From assembly GCA_024711345.1 (NCBI GenBank), contig JANJTA010000017.1:62001-126000 (forward strand): a DNA stretch of 64,000 nt, written 5' to 3'. The translations under genes were made by a program, and so were the position numbers. Below the pieces are notes generated by a model, which saw nothing but the letters and a program-made list of their open reading frames with translations, did no database searches and had not been told where the DNA came from. This DNA comes from Rhodanobacter sp. (GTDB lineage Bacteria > Pseudomonadota > Gammaproteobacteria > Xanthomonadales > Rhodanobacteraceae). Below, piece after piece: positions 62,619 to 64,000 of the stretch. Each line of letters begins with the position of its first letter. Positions within the stretch are counted from its first letter, which is position 1.

Positions 62619-63323
62619 TTATTGCCTTGCGCCGGGCCGGTTCCAGGGTTGGTCGCCGCGGGCCAGCCAGGCGAGGAAATCGGCACGCATCGCCGCGCCC
62701 AGTTCGTGCCCGGTCGGATAGAGCTTCGTCTCGTGCGCGACGCCGAGGCGGGTCAGCCAGTCGTCGGCCCGCTGCGCCCAGCTCACCGGCAGCTTGTCGT
62801 CGTACCTGCCATGCGCGACGTAGCCGCGCAGCGTGGACAGCCGCGGCGCCTCGGCCAGCTGCGGCTCGAGTTCCGGCAGGATGCGGCCCGCCAGCACGGC
62901 GAAGCCGCCCACGCGCTCGGGCGCGGTCAACGCCACGCTGGCGCTGAGGATGCCGCCCTGGCTGAAGCCGGCGACGACGGTGTGCGCCGCGTCGACGCCG
63001 TGCGCATGCTGCAGTTGCCCGATGAAGTCGATCAGCGTGCGACGGCTGGCGTCGGCTTCGCTCGCCACGATCTGTGGCCCCTGGCTGCTGAAGACGACAC
63101 GAAACCAGCCGAACGCCTGCGGCCCCAGCGTGATCGGACCGCGCGGCAACACCACCAGCGTGTCGCCGCTGGTCTCGGCGCCGAGGGCGGCGAGGTTGCC
63201 CTCGTTGCCGCCCACGCCGTGCAGCAACACCAGCAGCGACGTGGGTTTCGAAGGCGCCGGTTGCAGCGTGCGGAACGCCAGCGCAAAGGCCGGGTCGGTG
63301 GACAGCGGCGACAAGGTCTTCAT
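62619..63323 (-). CDS. Carboxylesterase/phospholipase-type alpha/beta hydrolase
   Basis: A 234-residue hydrolase of the PF02230 group: LLVLLHGVGGNEGNLAALG at the N-terminus, nucleophile elbow GFSQGG, and the catalytic histidine in TGHELG. No signal peptide. Its ATG overlaps the dioxygenase stop (ATGA), so the two genes are coupled. The 157-bp gap downstream, towards creD, holds nothing recognised. Confidence 0.9.
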   Translation of the reverse strand: MKTLSPLSTDPAFALAFRTLQPAPSKPTSLLVLLHGVGGNEGNLAALGAETSGDTLVVLPRGPITLGPQAFGWFRVVFSSQGPQIVASEADASRRTLIDFIGQLQHAHGVDAAHTVVAGFSQGGILSASVALTAPERVGGFAVLAGRILPELEPQLAEAPRLSTLRGYVAHGRYDDKLPVSWAQRADDWLTRLGVAHETKLYPTGHELGAAMRADFLAWLARGDQPWNRPGARQ

Positions 63324-64000
63324 GCGGCAGGCTCCGGTGAGGTGGCCGCCGGCTCCGGCAGGCCGAACGCGAACGAATCCATCGACAGCACACCGTAGGT
63401 CATGCCGCCTTCGACCAGGTGCGCGGCGTCGGTACCGGTGCTGGCGCCCATCGCCACCAGCAGCGGCAGGTAATGTTCCTCGGTCGGATGCGCGCGCTCG
63501 GCATGCGGCGCGCGGCGGCGGTAGTCGAGCAGCGCTTCGACATCACGCGCCGCCACCGCGTCGCGAACCCAGTCGACGAACTGCTGCGCGTACTGCGGGT
63601 CTCGGATGTGCTGGCGGAACTCGTACAGGTTGTGGGTGAGGCTGCCGGAACCGACCACCAGCACGCCGCGCGCACGCAGCGGCGCCAGCGCCTGGCCCAG
63701 GCGCAATGCGCCGGCCGCGTCGATGTCGTGCGGCAGCGACACCTGGAACACCGGCACCTCGGCCTGCGGGAACAGGTAGCGCAGCGGCACCCAGGCGCCG
63801 TGGTCGAGGCCGCGGCGCTCGTCGAGCGCGACGTTGAAGCCTGCCTGCGCGAGCAGCTGCGCGGCGTCCTGCGCCAACGTCGGCGCACCCGGCGCGGGGT
63901 ACTGCAATTGATACAGCGGCGGCGGGAAGCCACCGAAGTCGTGGATCGTCTCCGGCGCGGCGCTGGTGCCGATGCGCACCCCGCGGGTCTGCCAGTGCGG
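63320..64000 (-). CDS. DODA-type aromatic-ring dioxygenase, 5' end cut by window
   Basis: An open frame to base 64000; the start is outside. The visible part runs from PHWQTRGVRIGTSAAPETIH through YQLQYPAPG, LDHGAWVPL, VSLPHDI, GSGSLTHNL and THLV-like motifs, typical of the YgiD/DODA class III extradiol dioxygenases with iron or zinc. TEEHYLPLLVAMGA is also conserved. Physiological substrate unknown. The internal GTG at 63979 is not the start. Confidence 0.9.
   Translation of the reverse strand, partial: PHWQTRGVRIGTSAAPETIHDFGGFPPPLYQLQYPAPGAPTLAQDAAQLLAQAGFNVALDERRGLDHGAWVPLRYLFPQAEVPVFQVSLPHDIDAAGALRLGQALAPLRARGVLVVGSGSLTHNLYEFRQHIRDPQYAQQFVDWVRDAVAARDVEALLDYRRRAPHAERAHPTEEHYLPLLVAMGASTGTDAAHLVEGGMTYGVLSMDSFAFGLPEPAATSPEPAA

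Overview
The window is a 64-kb piece of a GC-rich gammaproteobacterial chromosome. Gene content and order point to the Xanthomonadales, most likely Rhodanobacteraceae (Rhodanobacter/Dyella-like). The reasons are a TonB-receptor carbohydrate locus with a halogenase-like flavoprotein, the order kdsD-kdsC-lptC-lptA-lptB-rpoN-hpf-hprK-rapZ-EIIA-ptsH-ptsI, and GTAG-type REP palindromes. This placement is inference from gene content; no rRNA or tRNA is present to test it. Both ends cut genes: an M28 peptidase on the left and a DODA-type dioxygenase on the right.

Region 1 (about 1.2-31.2 kb) is mainly a catabolic locus for alpha-glucans or malto-oligosaccharides. It holds a TonB-dependent receptor, a FAD halogenase-like protein, four GH13 enzymes, one GH31, one GH39, one six-hairpin glycosidase-like protein, a secreted esterase, two MFS sugar transporters and a LacI-family regulator. 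Four copies of exactly the same 14-bp palindrome-like site (TGAATACGTATGCA) lie in front of the alpha-glucosidase/esterase pair, the receptor, the six-hairpin/MFS pair and the sugar-porter MFS gene. They mark a LacI regulon. A fifth, perfect 18-bp palindrome with a TGTAAACGTTTACA core precedes the GH39 gene. The inferred flow is: oligosaccharide crosses the outer membrane through the receptor, secreted or periplasmic hydrolases shorten it, MFS carriers import the products, and the cytoplasmic alpha-glucosidase finishes the job. Inside this region, 22.4-25.9 kb carries unrelated small genes (a secreted RidA-like protein, a DUF1579-like protein, GFA, ACT, a patatin lipoprotein), and 25.9-28.4 kb carries a PAS-GAF-PAS-GGDEF-EAL protein.

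Region 2 (31.3-46.7 kb) is housekeeping: recQ, an alkyltransferase-like protein, PiT/DUF47 phosphate transport, a CBS-domain CNNM-type protein, trmJ, suhB, DUF2066-AI-2E-hda, purM-purN-DUF3108, and bolA-like/murA.

Region 3 (46.7-56.9 kb) is the Kdo/Lpt/sigma-54/PTS block. KdsD and KdsC make Kdo, LptC/A/B move LPS, RpoN is sigma-54, HPF is the ribosome hibernation factor, and HprK, RapZ, EIIA, HPr and EI form a regulatory PTS with no permease visible in the window.

Region 4 (57-64 kb) has a duplicated-repeat secreted protein, a YeiE/YeiH-like divergent pair, a small lipoprotein, tsaB-creD, a carboxylesterase and the truncated dioxygenase.

Intergenic spaces are short and hold several dispersed repeats: three near-identical REP pairs, a second REP type, and two further families. 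No CRISPR array, insertion sequence, tRNA, rRNA or prophage was seen.
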